A stretch of DNA of 61,577 nt from Nonomuraea montanisoli (GCF_013363975.1 NZ_JABWGN010000011.1:1-61577), one strand, 5' to 3'. Positions 41,374-50,041 are shown, numbered from the stretch's first letter. The notes: generated by a model not told the origin, from the sequence alone. A program made the numbers and translations.

Positions 41374-41425
41374 CGAGAAGCCGCTCCCTTCAAGGAACGG
41401 AGGAGTCACCAGACCACAGGGGTAG

Positions 41426-41575
41426 TTAGGCGGGCTGTGCTCCAGCGTTCTGGAGGAACGTCACGCCGGCGGACCTGGCGAACGTGGTGACCAGAGCGTG
41501 GATGAGCCGCGCGAGCAGCGCCTCCAGGACCATGATCGCCGCCTTGGCGAGCAGCGCGGCCAGGAAGTCAGACAT
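41426..41575 (-). CDS. small hydrophobic/amphipathic peptide, 49 aa
   Basis: A 49-residue reading frame: MSDFLAALLAKAAIMVLEAL continuing LARLIHALVTTF, ending NAGAQPA. Residues 2-33 form one long Leu/Ala-rich helix with Lys11, Glu18, Arg23 and His26 spaced along it, suggestive of a membrane-interacting amphipathic peptide. ATG 41575 has GTGAGGTG 5-12 bases upstream, a strong site. I know no named family. A perfect 26-bp palindrome lies 31 bases before the start. It sits between the insertion element and the P-type ATPase gene. The strong ribosome site and typical codon use support a real gene. Confidence 0.6.
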   Translation of the reverse strand: MSDFLAALLAKAAIMVLEALLARLIHALVTTFARSAGVTFLQNAGAQPA

Positions 41576-41606
41576 CAGACACCTCACGGGGGGATATCGG
41601 ATTTAC

Positions 41607-41632
41607 TGCCAGATTTCACCACAAATCTGGCA
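41607..41632. promoter_or_regulatory. 26-bp palindrome, probable operator
   Basis: TGCCAGATTT and AAATCTGGCA are perfect inverted arms separated by CACCAC. It lies 31 bases upstream of the small-peptide start, within its expected promoter region. The AT-rich core and symmetric form suit a dimeric repressor (TetR/GntR-like), which is an inference. Without a T tract it is a poor terminator for the ATPase gene that ends at 41747. Confidence 0.6.
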
Positions 41633-41691
41633 TCGGGTGGCATCTTACGTGTCCGATGGGTGAACGCGCGATGACCGGATCGGCGCGCGTT

Positions 41692-41770
41692 CGGACCGGA
41701 GCCTTCCTGGGCGGGCACGGGCTCGGGCTCGGACCGGAAGCCCTTCCTAGGCGGGCACGGGCCCGGGCGT
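41692..41770. repeat. about 38-41-bp direct repeat at the ATPase gene 3' end
   Basis: Copy 1 (41692-41729) and copy 2 (41730-41770) both start CGGACCGGA and contain GGCGGGCACGGG. The second copy covers the last codons of the P-type ATPase gene, so the end of the gene has been duplicated into the intergenic region. Confidence 0.75.
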
Positions 41771-44700
41771 GGGCTCGGGCCGGCTGGAGGGGACGCTCAG
41801 GCGGGGCAGGCCGCGTTCCAGACCGCGCTCCAGGACCCGCTCCACGAGCACGGCCGCCGCGGCGCAGCCCAGCCCGATCCCCCACCCCAGCGGACCGATC
41901 GGGCGGCACCCGAACAGCCGGCTCAGCCCCGGCACCGAGACGATCACCGCGAGCGCGGCCAGCGACGCGAGCGCCGCCAGCAGGACCAGCCGGTCCCGCC
42001 CGCCCACGGCGAGCGTCTGCATGAGCTGCGCCGCCACCAGCCCGACGAGCCCGATCGTGTCGGCCCGGCCCCGTGTGCCGGTCATCCGGCCGAGCAGCCA
42101 GGCCGCCGCGGCCGCTGCGGCGGTGGTGATCGCCCGCAGGTGGATGTCGCGGGTCAGGGCCGCGCCCAGCGACGCCTCCGGCCCTTCGGTGAGGAGCCGG
42201 TCCGGGTCCACGGCGCCCGGCGGCCGCACCGCCACGGCCATGGCGGGGAGCATGTCGGTGAGGAGGTTCACGAGGAGGAGCTGGCGGGTGTTGAGCGCGC
42301 TGCGGCCGGTCAGCAGGCTGGAGCCGAGAGTGAAGACGATCTCGCCGACGTTCCCGCCGAGCAGCATGCTGAGCGAGTCGCGGACCGACCCCCACATCGC
42401 CCGGCCCTCCACGATCGCGTCGATGATGGTCTCGATGCGCTCGTCGACCACCACGATGTCGGCGGCGGCGCGGGCGGCCGGGGTCGCGCGGGAGCCGAGC
42501 GCCACGCCCACGTCCGCGAGCCGGATGGCGGGCACGTCGTTCGCGCCGTCGCCGGTGACGGCGACCACCCGGCCCATGCGGCGCAGCCCGGCGACGATGC
42601 GCGCCTTGTGCTCCGGCGTGACCCGGGCGAACACCGCGACCTCCCGGAGCGCCTCGTCGAGTGCTCCGTCGTCCACCTCGTCGAGCTGGGGGCCGGTCAT
42701 GACGCGGCCGCCGTTCATGGCGTTGATCTCGGCGGCGATGGCCTCGGCCGTGCTCGGATGGTCACCGGTGATCATGACGACGCGGACTCCGGCTCTCATG
42801 AGGCCCTCGACGCTCCGCTTGGCGGTGGGCCGCACCGGGTCCGCCAGGCCGAGGAACCCGAGGAAGCTCAGCCGTTCGATCCTGGACTCGTCCAGGTCGG
42901 CGCGGCTGGAGGCCGGCCGCTCGGCGACCGCGAGCACCCGGTGTCCCTGGAGCGCCAGCCGCTCGACCTCCTCCTCCAGCTCCCGCCTGGCCGCCGCGTC
43001 CAGGGGCGCCGTCCCGGCGCCGCGCCGCAGGGTCGTGCAGCGGTCGAGCAGCACCTCGGGCGCGCCCTTGACGCTCAGCACCTGCCGCGTGCCGCCTTCC
43101 TCCCCGGTCCCGTACGTGCCGAGCACGGCGTGGTAGCCGCGGGCCGGCTCGAACGGCAGCTCGTCCACCCGCCGCCACCCCACGAGCTCGTCGGCCGGCG
43201 AGACGCCCAGCCGCTCCGCGCCCTCCACCACGGCGCGGTCCGTGGGATGCGGGATGGCGCGCCCGTCCTCGTACCGGGGACAGGCCCGCAGCGCCGCGGC
43301 GACCACGGCCCGCAGCTCGGGCGACAGGTCCGCCACGGCCCGCTCGATCCGGCCGTCCGACACCCGGCCCAGGCTGATGCGCCCCTCCGTGAGCGTGCCG
43401 GTCTTGTCGAAGCACAGGACGTCCACGCGGCCCAGCGCCTCGATCGTGGACGGGTTGCGTACGAGGGTGTCGCGAGCCGACAGCCGCTTGGCCGACGCGA
43501 GCTCCGCGACCGTCGCCACGAACGGCAGCCCCTCGGGCACGGCGGCGACCGCCAGGCTCACGGCGGGGGCGACGGCGGCGGCCGCCGGGGCTCCCCGCAG
43601 CAGCTCGGTCGCCATGAGCGCCACGCCCGAGCCGATGGCCACGGGCAGGATGCGGCGGCTCAGGGCGCGCAGCCGCAGCTCCACGCCGGTCGGCGGCGAG
43701 CCGGCCGCGGCCAGCCTCGCGGTGCGGCCGGCGACGGTGGCCTCGCCGGTGGCCACCACGACGGCCAGGCCGTGCCCTGCCGCGACGGTCGTGCCCTGGT
43801 ACACCATCGACGTGCGGTCCGCGACGGCCGGAGCGGCCGTGGGGGCCGCGCTCTTGGTGACGAGCCGCGACTCGCCGGTCAGCGTGGACTCGTCCAGCTC
43901 CAGGCCGGACGCCTCGACCAGCCGGGCGTCGGCGGGGACGGCGTCGCCGGCGCGCAGCTCGATCACGTCCCCGGGCACGAGGTCGTCCGCGACCCCGGCC
44001 ACGATCCCCGCCTCGATCCCCGCCTCGATCCCCGCCTCCCCGCGCTCCTCCGCCTCGCGCCCCTCCGCCTCCTCGGGAACGAGCGCGGGGGCGGGCGGGC
44101 GGCGCAGGCGTACGCGGACGGCGGTGACGCGGGTGAGGCGGTGCAGGATCCGGTCGGCGTGCCAGCGCTGCGTGCCGCCGAGCAGGGCGCCGACGGCCAT
44201 CACGCCGACGATCAGACCGGCGTCGAGCACCGAGCCGACGGCGGCGGAGACGCCCGCGCCCGAGGCGAGCACGGGGGTGAGCGGGTTGGCGATCTCCTCC
44301 AGGCAGGCATGCGTGAGCGACCGCGGCCCGCCACCGGCCACGCCGCCGCCCGCGGCCCCTGTCCCGCCGTACGTCGCGTGACCTCTGCGCCGCGCCGCCT
44401 CCTCCTCCGGGAGTCCCTCGGGGGACGTGCGGAGCCGCGACAGCGCGTCCTGGACCGTCATGGCGTGCCAGGGCGTGTGGTCGGCGGGCGGCGGCGGCGC
44501 CTCCCTGCCCGCCCGGCGCCCCGTCCACTCGCCCGTCACGAGCGCGGCCACGGACGCGGCGTTGCTCACCAGGTGCACCCTGCCCAGCGCCGTCCGCGCC
44601 GGCCCCAGGAACGCCAGCACCGCCCCCGTGGCCGCCCCTGCCCCCGCCACCCGCACGCTGCGCCTGGCCGCCTTCCGCGCGTACGGCAGGCAACGCAGCA

Positions 44701-46546
44701 GCAGGTACGCCCCGTCGAACCCGCCGATCACGTCCGCGTCCCACGGGACCGGACGGGGCCTGCCCAGCACGCCGATCCCCAGGTCGGCCCGGGCCAGCGC
44801 GCGCCGTCCCCGTTGTGACACCACCGCCACGCCGTGCCCCTCGGCCTGCATCACCCGTATCTCGGCGGCCAGCCGCGACCCGCCGCGTACGACCCGCTTC
44901 ACCCCCAGCCGCCCGGCCAGCCGTGGATCTCCCCCGGCCAGCACCACCTCGCACGCGTTCCCGGGGGCGGCCACCAGGGCCTCGGCGAGCGGGTGCGGCT
45001 CCGGCTCCAGGCCGACGACGGCGACCACGTCCCCCTGCCTGGCGATCGCGACCAGCCGCACCCCTTCCTCCCGCCACCGCCCCACCTCGGCGGGCTCCGG
45101 CTCAAGAGGATCCGGCTCATGAGGGCCCGGCTCATGAGGGCCCGGCTCATGAGGGCCCGGCGGCTCGTACGGGGCGACGCTCCAGCCGTCGCGCGCGCGG
45201 CGGACCCTCGGGGCGGAGCGGTCCGTGAGATCGATGAGCGCGTACAGGCGGGTGTGCAGCTCGTCCAGGTCGGCCCCGGAGGCGAGGGGTACGACGCCGT
45301 GGACGGCCCACGCGCCCGTGGTGAGGAGGCCCGCGTCCAGGACCACCGTGTCCACGCGGTCCATGCGGTGCAGAGCGTCACGGTCGAGCACGATGGTGTC
45401 CCGCCGTCCCAGCGCCCGGATCAGCGCGCTGGTGAACGCGTCCCTGCCCAGGCGCGCCGCCTTCGGGACCCCGGCGACCAGCACGGTCAGCCCTCGCTGG
45501 TGATCGCGGCTGAGGAACGTGGTCACCCCCTGCCCGGCCAGGGACAGCGCGCCGGCCACGTCCGCGTACCTCTCGACGGGCCCGCGCGGCAACGGCGTCA
45601 CGCGGCGCGGCACGGCCGTACGGATGTGGCGGTAGGTCCCCTCCTCGGCGGCGAACTCCTCCTCGCGCCGCTCCCAGGCGGCGCGCCCGGCGCGGGTGTC
45701 CACGTAACGGCCGGCGGCGGCGACGGAGTCGACGAGCAGGGACACCGGCCGCAGCGCGAGCGCGTGCGTGAGGATCCGCCCGGATGCCAGCACCGCGTCC
45801 ACCGCCGGCTTGCCGACGCGTTCCTCCAGCTCCCGGCGTACCCGGGGGGTGTGCTCGACCAGGGAGAGCAGAGCCGGCGCCAGCGCGGGCAGCCTCGGCA
45901 CGCGGGCGGCCTGCCCGGCCAGCGCCGCGCCGGCGCCGAGCAGGTGCAGGCCGAGGCTCACGGCGGCGCGCGCCTGCTGCTCGACCCCGTCGAGCGCGCG
46001 GGAGGCCCTGCCCCATCCGTCCTCGTCCTCGTCCCCGTAGCCGGCTCCGTCGTCGGCCGCGCCTCCGTCGCCCTGCTCGCGCTCGTCCTCGTCCTCGTCG
46101 CCGCCGACGGCGGCCTCGATCGTGCGGATGTCGTCGAGGACGTCCAGGACCTCCTGGACGCGGGCCAGACCGGGCCGCCGCCCCTTCTCCGGGGAGCCGT
46201 CGTCCTCATGCGGGGAGCCGTCGTCGCCCGCGCCGGGCTCCCCGACGTCCAGCTCCTCGATGATCTCCAGGAGTTTGTCCACGTCCGTCGTGGCCGGGTC
46301 GCAGGCGACGTACACGAACCCGAGCGCGCCGTTGACCTCGGCGCGTTCGACACCGGTGGCCAGCAGACGGTCCTCCAGGAGGCGCGCCCGCCGCCCGGTG
46401 CCCGGCCCGCCCACCGCGCGCAGCTCGACGCGCATGCCGCCCGGGCACGCGCGGACCACCCGAGGGCGCGGGAGGAGACCGCGCAGCGGCTCGGGAAGCA
46501 TGCCGAGCAGGGCGCCCGCGGCGGCGGGTACGCCGGGCAACCGCAT
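41747..46546 (-). CDS. CtpI-like cation-translocating P-type ATPase
   Basis: A 1599-residue P-type ATPase of the large actinobacterial CtpI kind. An HMA-like domain (about 30-100) and an acidic linker are followed by a long degenerate N-terminal region and a complete ATPase core: STLTGES, PEGLPFVATVAELASAKRLSA, phosphorylation DKTGTLTEG (Asp1047), TGDHPSTAEA, GDGANDVPAIRLADVGVALG and six or more C-terminal helices. The transported ion is unknown; there is no CPC metal motif in the membrane part. ATG 46546 is preferred to ATG 46564 since GAGGGAGA lies between them. Two in-frame minisatellites occur. A small membrane protein gene precedes it by about 200 bases. Confidence 0.92.
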   Translation of the reverse strand: MRLPGVPAAAGALLGMLPEPLRGLLPRPRVVRACPGGMRVELRAVGGPGTGRRARLLEDRLLATGVERAEVNGALGFVYVACDPATTDVDKLLEIIEELDVGEPGAGDDGSPHEDDGSPEKGRRPGLARVQEVLDVLDDIRTIEAAVGGDEDEDEREQGDGGAADDGAGYGDEDEDGWGRASRALDGVEQQARAAVSLGLHLLGAGAALAGQAARVPRLPALAPALLSLVEHTPRVRRELEERVGKPAVDAVLASGRILTHALALRPVSLLVDSVAAAGRYVDTRAGRAAWERREEEFAAEEGTYRHIRTAVPRRVTPLPRGPVERYADVAGALSLAGQGVTTFLSRDHQRGLTVLVAGVPKAARLGRDAFTSALIRALGRRDTIVLDRDALHRMDRVDTVVLDAGLLTTGAWAVHGVVPLASGADLDELHTRLYALIDLTDRSAPRVRRARDGWSVAPYEPPGPHEPGPHEPGPHEPDPLEPEPAEVGRWREEGVRLVAIARQGDVVAVVGLEPEPHPLAEALVAAPGNACEVVLAGGDPRLAGRLGVKRVVRGGSRLAAEIRVMQAEGHGVAVVSQRGRRALARADLGIGVLGRPRPVPWDADVIGGFDGAYLLLRCLPYARKAARRSVRVAGAGAATGAVLAFLGPARTALGRVHLVSNAASVAALVTGEWTGRRAGREAPPPPADHTPWHAMTVQDALSRLRTSPEGLPEEEAARRRGHATYGGTGAAGGGVAGGGPRSLTHACLEEIANPLTPVLASGAGVSAAVGSVLDAGLIVGVMAVGALLGGTQRWHADRILHRLTRVTAVRVRLRRPPAPALVPEEAEGREAEERGEAGIEAGIEAGIVAGVADDLVPGDVIELRAGDAVPADARLVEASGLELDESTLTGESRLVTKSAAPTAAPAVADRTSMVYQGTTVAAGHGLAVVVATGEATVAGRTARLAAAGSPPTGVELRLRALSRRILPVAIGSGVALMATELLRGAPAAAAVAPAVSLAVAAVPEGLPFVATVAELASAKRLSARDTLVRNPSTIEALGRVDVLCFDKTGTLTEGRISLGRVSDGRIERAVADLSPELRAVVAAALRACPRYEDGRAIPHPTDRAVVEGAERLGVSPADELVGWRRVDELPFEPARGYHAVLGTYGTGEEGGTRQVLSVKGAPEVLLDRCTTLRRGAGTAPLDAAARRELEEEVERLALQGHRVLAVAERPASSRADLDESRIERLSFLGFLGLADPVRPTAKRSVEGLMRAGVRVVMITGDHPSTAEAIAAEINAMNGGRVMTGPQLDEVDDGALDEALREVAVFARVTPEHKARIVAGLRRMGRVVAVTGDGANDVPAIRLADVGVALGSRATPAARAAADIVVVDERIETIIDAIVEGRAMWGSVRDSLSMLLGGNVGEIVFTLGSSLLTGRSALNTRQLLLVNLLTDMLPAMAVAVRPPGAVDPDRLLTEGPEASLGAALTRDIHLRAITTAAAAAAAWLLGRMTGTRGRADTIGLVGLVAAQLMQTLAVGGRDRLVLLAALASLAALAVIVSVPGLSRLFGCRPIGPLGWGIGLGCAAAAVLVERVLERGLERGLPRLSVPSSRPEPTPGPVPA
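44001..44042 (-). repeat. 12-bp in-frame repeats in ATPase gene
   Basis: Three to four copies of a 12-base unit (TCCCCGCCTCGA on the plus strand) encode AGIEAGIEAGIVAG just before the VPGDVIELRAGD motif of the actuator domain. Confidence 0.9.
45106..45165 (-). repeat. 15-bp in-frame repeats in ATPase gene
   Basis: Four 15-base units (GAGGGCCCGGCTCAT type, at 45106, 45121, 45136 and 45151) encode repeated GPHEP in a linker of the N-terminal half. Confidence 0.95.
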
Positions 46547-46573
46547 GTGGTCTCCCTCTCCCATCGAACGGAT

Positions 46574-46638
46574 GTGTCCTGCCGGGGGACGCGTCCTGCC
46601 GGGGGTGCGTCCTGCCAGGGGTGTGTCCTGCGGGGGAG
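46574..46638 (+). repeat. 16-17-bp tandem repeats upstream of ATPase gene
   Basis: Four imperfect units of the type GCGTCCTGCCGGGGGT begin at 46574, 46591, 46607 and 46623, in the roughly 200-base gap between the ATPase start and the end of the upstream gene. Confidence 0.9.
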
Positions 46639-46743
46639 GTGAACAGGCGGACCTGTCAGGGGCTGCGGGCCGGTCGAGGACCGCGTCGGCCGCCCGCGTG
46701 ACGCGAGCGGCCGTGGGTCGTCTCGTCGCGCACGGTCACGCGC

Positions 46744-47424
46744 TCACCCGGGGGGCTGCTGCGTACCGGCGGGGGACGGGGGCTTCGGCTGCGCCCTCGC
46801 GGAGGCGGCCCGCGCGGCGGCCGCCCGCGCCGACGCCGCCCTCGTGGCGGACGCCTGCGTGGCCGACTGCGTGGCGGACGCCTGTGTGGCCGACGCCCGC
46901 TGGGTGGCTCCTCTTCGGGACGACCCGCTCTTGGGCGCCTCCTCGGCCTTCATGGCGCTCTTGCGGGCGGCGGCGGACGCCGTCCCACCGCCCGCGCCGC
47001 CACCGCGGGCCCCCGTGGACACGCGCGGCGCCGACGGCGCCGTACGCCCCGTCACGCTCGCCCCCTGCCCGGCGTTCCCCATGGAGGTCTGCCCCGAACG
47101 GGCCCGCTGCGCGATGATCGCTCCGGCGCCGATGGCCGCCGCGACGGGCCACTCGATGACGCCCATGACCGCGAGCGCCCCGAGGGCGCCGTAGTAGGCG
47201 ACGCGCTCGGGCGGCGGCAGCATCGCCCGCGCGACGTCGGCGGCGTGCCCCATCTCCTGGCGGCTGATCCTGGGGACGTGAACGTGCGGCAGAGGAATCC
47301 GCGGCATGCGCATCTGTGGAGGACGGACCTCGATCGTCATCATCGGCAGGTCCAGCGTGAACCGTCTGGCGGAGCCGGCCTCCGTCCCGGCGGTGGCGGT
47401 CGAGCGGGTCTGGGCCACGGTCAT
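46744..47424 (-). CDS. membrane protein with low-complexity Ala/Ser/Thr tail, probable ATPase partner
   Basis: A 226-residue protein. The N-terminal 65 residues are Pro/Arg/His-rich (MRMPRIPLPHVHVPRIS). One or two membrane helices follow (YYGALGALAVMGVIEWPVAA plus AIGAGAII, about 77-107). The C-terminal half is a low-complexity Ala/Ser/Thr/Gln/Arg tail with repeats such as RASATQASATQ. ATG 47424 has AGAGGGGAA upstream. It precedes the CtpI-like ATPase in the same direction; I recall similar small membrane proteins beside such ATPases in actinomycetes, so an accessory role is inferred. No catalytic motif is present. Confidence 0.75.
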   Translation of the reverse strand: MTVAQTRSTATAGTEAGSARRFTLDLPMMTIEVRPPQMRMPRIPLPHVHVPRISRQEMGHAADVARAMLPPPERVAYYGALGALAVMGVIEWPVAAAIGAGAIIAQRARSGQTSMGNAGQGASVTGRTAPSAPRVSTGARGGGAGGGTASAAARKSAMKAEEAPKSGSSRRGATQRASATQASATQSATQASATRAASARAAAARAASARAQPKPPSPAGTQQPPG

Positions 47425-47568
47425 GACTTCCCCTCTGTACTGAGGAATCCTCTCCGTGTCCCTATCCCACCCCTAGGCGATTCATGCCCGATAGTGCCCT
47501 TTTGACGGATTCACTACCAGCCCATGCATCCTGCCGTGCCTGCTCCAGAAGGTCTGCGGCCGACAGAG

Positions 47569-48372
47569 TCAGCGCTTGCGGGCGATGCCGCCGTACATGA
47601 GGCGCTGGCCGACCGTCAGCTCCGACGGAACGGGCCCCTCGGGGCGCCACAGCGGCAGCGCGACGACCCCAGGCTCCAGCAGCTCGAACCCGTCGAAGAA
47701 ACCGGTGATCTCCGCCTCGGTGCGGAAGCGGCCCGTGCCGAGCAGGGCGAGGAACTTCTTCTCCGCCTCCCGGGAGTCCTCGCTGGAGGCGCAGAAGTGG
47801 GTGATGAACAGATAGCTGCCGGACGGGACCGCGTCCATGTACGCCTGGACGATGCCCCGCGGGTCCTCGTCGTCGTGCAGGTGGTGCAGGATGCCGACCA
47901 GCATCACCCCGACCGGCCGGTCGAAGTCGATGAGCCGCCTGACGTCCTTGTCGGCGAGGATGGTCTTGGGGTCGCGCAGGTCGGAGGTGACGACGGCGGT
48001 GCGGTCGTTCTCCGCCAGCAGCGCCCTGCCGTGGGCCAGCACCATGGGGTCGTTGTCGACGTAGACGACGCGCGACTCCGGGTTGGCGCGCTGGGCGACA
48101 TGGTGGGTGTTCTCGACGGTCGGCAGCCCCGACCCGAGGTCGATGAACTGCGTGACGCCCTGCTCGACGAGGAAGCGCACGCCGCGGCCCAGGATCTGCC
48201 GGTTGTACGTGGCCACGTCGTAGATCTCGGGGACCACCTTCACGATCTCCGCGACGAACGCGCGGTCGACCTCGAAGTTGTCCTTGCCGTTGAGCACCAC
48301 GTCGTAGGCGCGGGCGATGCTGGGGCGCGTCGTGTCGATGGCGCTGGTCCACTGGTTCGGCGTCTCGGCCAC
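47569..48372 (-). CDS. DUF574-family SAM-dependent methyltransferase
   Basis: A 267-residue protein of the actinomycete-expanded DUF574 (Methyltransf_19) family. Diagnostic segments are SIARAYDVVLNGKDNFEVDR, TQFIDLGSGLPTVENTH (SAM-binding motif I), RVVYVDNDPMVLAHGRALL, GVMLVGILHHLHDDEDP and LPLWRPEGPVPS. The substrates of this family are largely unknown. GTG 48372 is used because GAAGGGAA lies upstream and the family length is about 270; an in-frame ATG at 48408 adds a His/Arg-rich start. It is divergent from the WYL regulator. Confidence 0.93.
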   Translation of the reverse strand: MAETPNQWTSAIDTTRPSIARAYDVVLNGKDNFEVDRAFVAEIVKVVPEIYDVATYNRQILGRGVRFLVEQGVTQFIDLGSGLPTVENTHHVAQRANPESRVVYVDNDPMVLAHGRALLAENDRTAVVTSDLRDPKTILADKDVRRLIDFDRPVGVMLVGILHHLHDDEDPRGIVQAYMDAVPSGSYLFITHFCASSEDSREAEKKFLALLGTGRFRTEAEITGFFDGFELLEPGVVALPLWRPEGPVPSELTVGQRLMYGGIARKR

Positions 48373-48467
48373 GGCGTTCCCTTCGTGCCTTTCATGGCGG
48401 TCCGACAAGCAAGATCCTAGTGCCGCGAATGCGAGAGTTGTACGCGTATCGCGGCATCCTGAGGAAC

Positions 48468-49439
48468 ATGGCCACCACGTCCGCCCGTCTGCTCACGCTC
48501 CTGTCCCTGCTGCAGAGCCCCCGCGAGTGGCCCGGCAGCGAGCTGGCGGAGCGACTGGAGGTCACCCCGCGCACGATCCGCCGTGACGTCGAACGGCTGC
48601 GCGATCTCGGCTACCCGGTACGGGCCACCATGGGCGGCGCGGGCGGCTATCGCCTGGAGGCGGGCAAGGCCATGCCGCCGCTGCTGCTCGACGACGAGGA
48701 GGCCGTGGCCATCGCCGTCGGCCTGCGCACCGTGACCCGGCACCCCGTGGACGGCATCGACCAGGCGTCGGTACGGGCCATGGCCAAGCTGGGGCAGGTG
48801 CTGCCGTCCAGGCTGCGGGCGCGGGTGAGCGCGCTGGGCAACGCCACGGCCGCGCCGCCTCCCGCCGCCGGTCAGAGCATCGACCCGGAGGTCCTGGCGG
48901 TGCTCGCCACGACGGCCGCGGCCGGTGAGCGGCTCCGTTTCGCGTACGTCTCGGGCTCGCCGGACGACGGCTCCGAGACCCGGCGGCACGTGGAGCCGTA
49001 CGGACTGGTCCCCTGGGGCCGGCGCTGGTATCTCGCGGCGTTCGACTGCGACAAGGACGACTGGCGCGTCTTCCGGGTGGACCGGGTCCGGCAGCCCTGG
49101 CCGACGGGCGCGCGGTTCGCGCCGAGGCCGCTGCCCGCCGAGGACGTGGCCTCCTTCGTCACCGCCCGGCTGCATGGCCTGATCCCCGTCTACCGCGCGG
49201 TCGTCACCCTGCGCGCTCCGGCCGAGCAGGTGAGAAGCCGCCTCGGGGACGGCGCGGAGGACGTGGTGCCGGTCGACGAGCGCACCTGCCTGCTGGACGG
49301 CCGCAGCGACACCCTGGAGTGGCTGGCCTTCCGGCTGCTCACGCTGGGCTGCGAGTTCGAGGTGCACGAGCCGCCGGAGCTGCTGGAACACCTGCGCGAG
49401 CTGGGCGGCCGGGCCCTGCGCGCGACGGGCGCCGACTGA
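48468..49439 (+). CDS. WYL-domain transcriptional regulator
   Basis: A 323-residue YafY/DeoR-like regulator. The N-terminal winged helix-turn-helix is residues 1-60 (LLTLLSLLQSPREWPGSELA, TPRTIRRDVERLRDLGYPV). A central part precedes the WYL domain (about 140-220: RHVEPYGLVPWGRRWYLAAF, where WYL is the signature), which binds a nucleic-acid or small ligand. The WCX-type end (DTLEWLAFRLLTLGCEFEV) follows. ATG 48468 has TGAGGAAC upstream; GTG 48420 is an in-frame alternative. It lies 95 bases before a VOC-protein gene, with a palindrome between, so it probably controls that gene. Confidence 0.94.
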   Translation: MATTSARLLTLLSLLQSPREWPGSELAERLEVTPRTIRRDVERLRDLGYPVRATMGGAGGYRLEAGKAMPPLLLDDEEAVAIAVGLRTVTRHPVDGIDQASVRAMAKLGQVLPSRLRARVSALGNATAAPPPAAGQSIDPEVLAVLATTAAAGERLRFAYVSGSPDDGSETRRHVEPYGLVPWGRRWYLAAFDCDKDDWRVFRVDRVRQPWPTGARFAPRPLPAEDVASFVTARLHGLIPVYRAVVTLRAPAEQVRSRLGDGAEDVVPVDERTCLLDGRSDTLEWLAFRLLTLGCEFEVHEPPELLEHLRELGGRALRATGAD

Positions 49440-49459
49440 CCGCCGCACAGGCCGCCGTA

Positions 49460-49478
49460 TAGGACAGAACCCGTCCTA
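49460..49478. promoter_or_regulatory. inverted repeat, candidate WYL-regulator operator
   Basis: TAGGAC and GTCCTA are perfect 6-base arms separated by seven bases, between the WYL regulator stop and the VOC gene start (57 bases to the ATG). The position fits control of the VOC gene. Confidence 0.55.
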
Positions 49479-49534
49479 CACCCGCTCTACCTTTGGTCAA
49501 GACGTTCCGGAAACACGGCACAGGAGGCACACAC

Positions 49535-50041
49535 ATGTCCGTCAAGCCCGTCCCCAGCGGCTACACCACCGTCACTCCCTGGATCATCTCCCGCGACACC
49601 GCCGGCGTCATCGACTACCTGCGGGAGGCGTTCGGGGCCGAGGAACTCGGCCGGGTCGTCGACGACCGCGGCCGGATCGGGCACGCCGAGGTCCGCATCG
49701 GCGACGCGATCGTGATGCTGTTCGACGTGGACGAGAGCTGGCCCGCGACGCCCGCGTTCACCAGGCTGTACGTGGAGGACGCCCGCGCCGTCCATCGCCA
49801 GGCCGTCGCCGCCGGGGGCACGTCGGTCTCGGAGGTCACCCATCTGGCCTTCGGCGACCTGGTCGGGCGGGTACGCGACCCGTTCGGCAACGTGTGGTGG
49901 ATCCAGACGCACATCGAGGACGTGACGCCGGAGGAGATGGAGCGGCGCTGGAGCGACCCGGTGTTCACGGCGGCGATGGAGTACATGCAGCGGCCGGAGA
50001 CCCCGTTCTTCGCCACCGCCGGCGAGCGTCCCGGAGCCTGA
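49535..50041 (+). CDS. VOC-superfamily (glyoxalase/PhnB-like) protein
   Basis: A 168-residue vicinal-oxygen-chelate protein. It has an N-terminal TPWIISRDTAGVIDYLREAF, GRIGHAEVRIGDAIVMLFD, and a second beta-alpha-beta repeat ending VGRVRDPFGNVWWIQTHIED. Family members are metal enzymes, antibiotic-binding proteins or PhnB/YdeN-like proteins of unknown role. ATG 49535 has CAGGAGG seven bases upstream. WYL regulator plus such a VOC gene is a pairing I have seen often in actinomycetes, suggesting a small stress- or toxin-responsive unit. The function remains unassigned. Confidence 0.93.
   Translation: MSVKPVPSGYTTVTPWIISRDTAGVIDYLREAFGAEELGRVVDDRGRIGHAEVRIGDAIVMLFDVDESWPATPAFTRLYVEDARAVHRQAVAAGGTSVSEVTHLAFGDLVGRVRDPFGNVWWIQTHIEDVTPEEMERRWSDPVFTAAMEYMQRPETPFFATAGERPGA

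Larger units (their letters stand above)
39680..41410 (+). mobile_element. IS200/IS605-family element with decayed tnpA
   Basis: Contains a degenerate Y1 transposase gene followed by an intact tnpB. The two ends carry related sequences: CCGTCGCCTTCAAGCAACGG at about 39690-39709 and CCGCTCCCTTCAAGGAACGG at about 41384-41403, the latter just after the tnpB stop, where the right end and guide-RNA region of such elements lie. Exact ends cannot be fixed because these elements have no inverted repeats or target duplication. The insertion is directly upstream of adnA, in opposite orientation. Confidence 0.65.

Noticed and set aside
39925..41409. 494-codon frame antisense to tnpB
   Set aside because: Shadow of TnpB, whose RuvC and zinc motifs are unmistakable on the plus strand.
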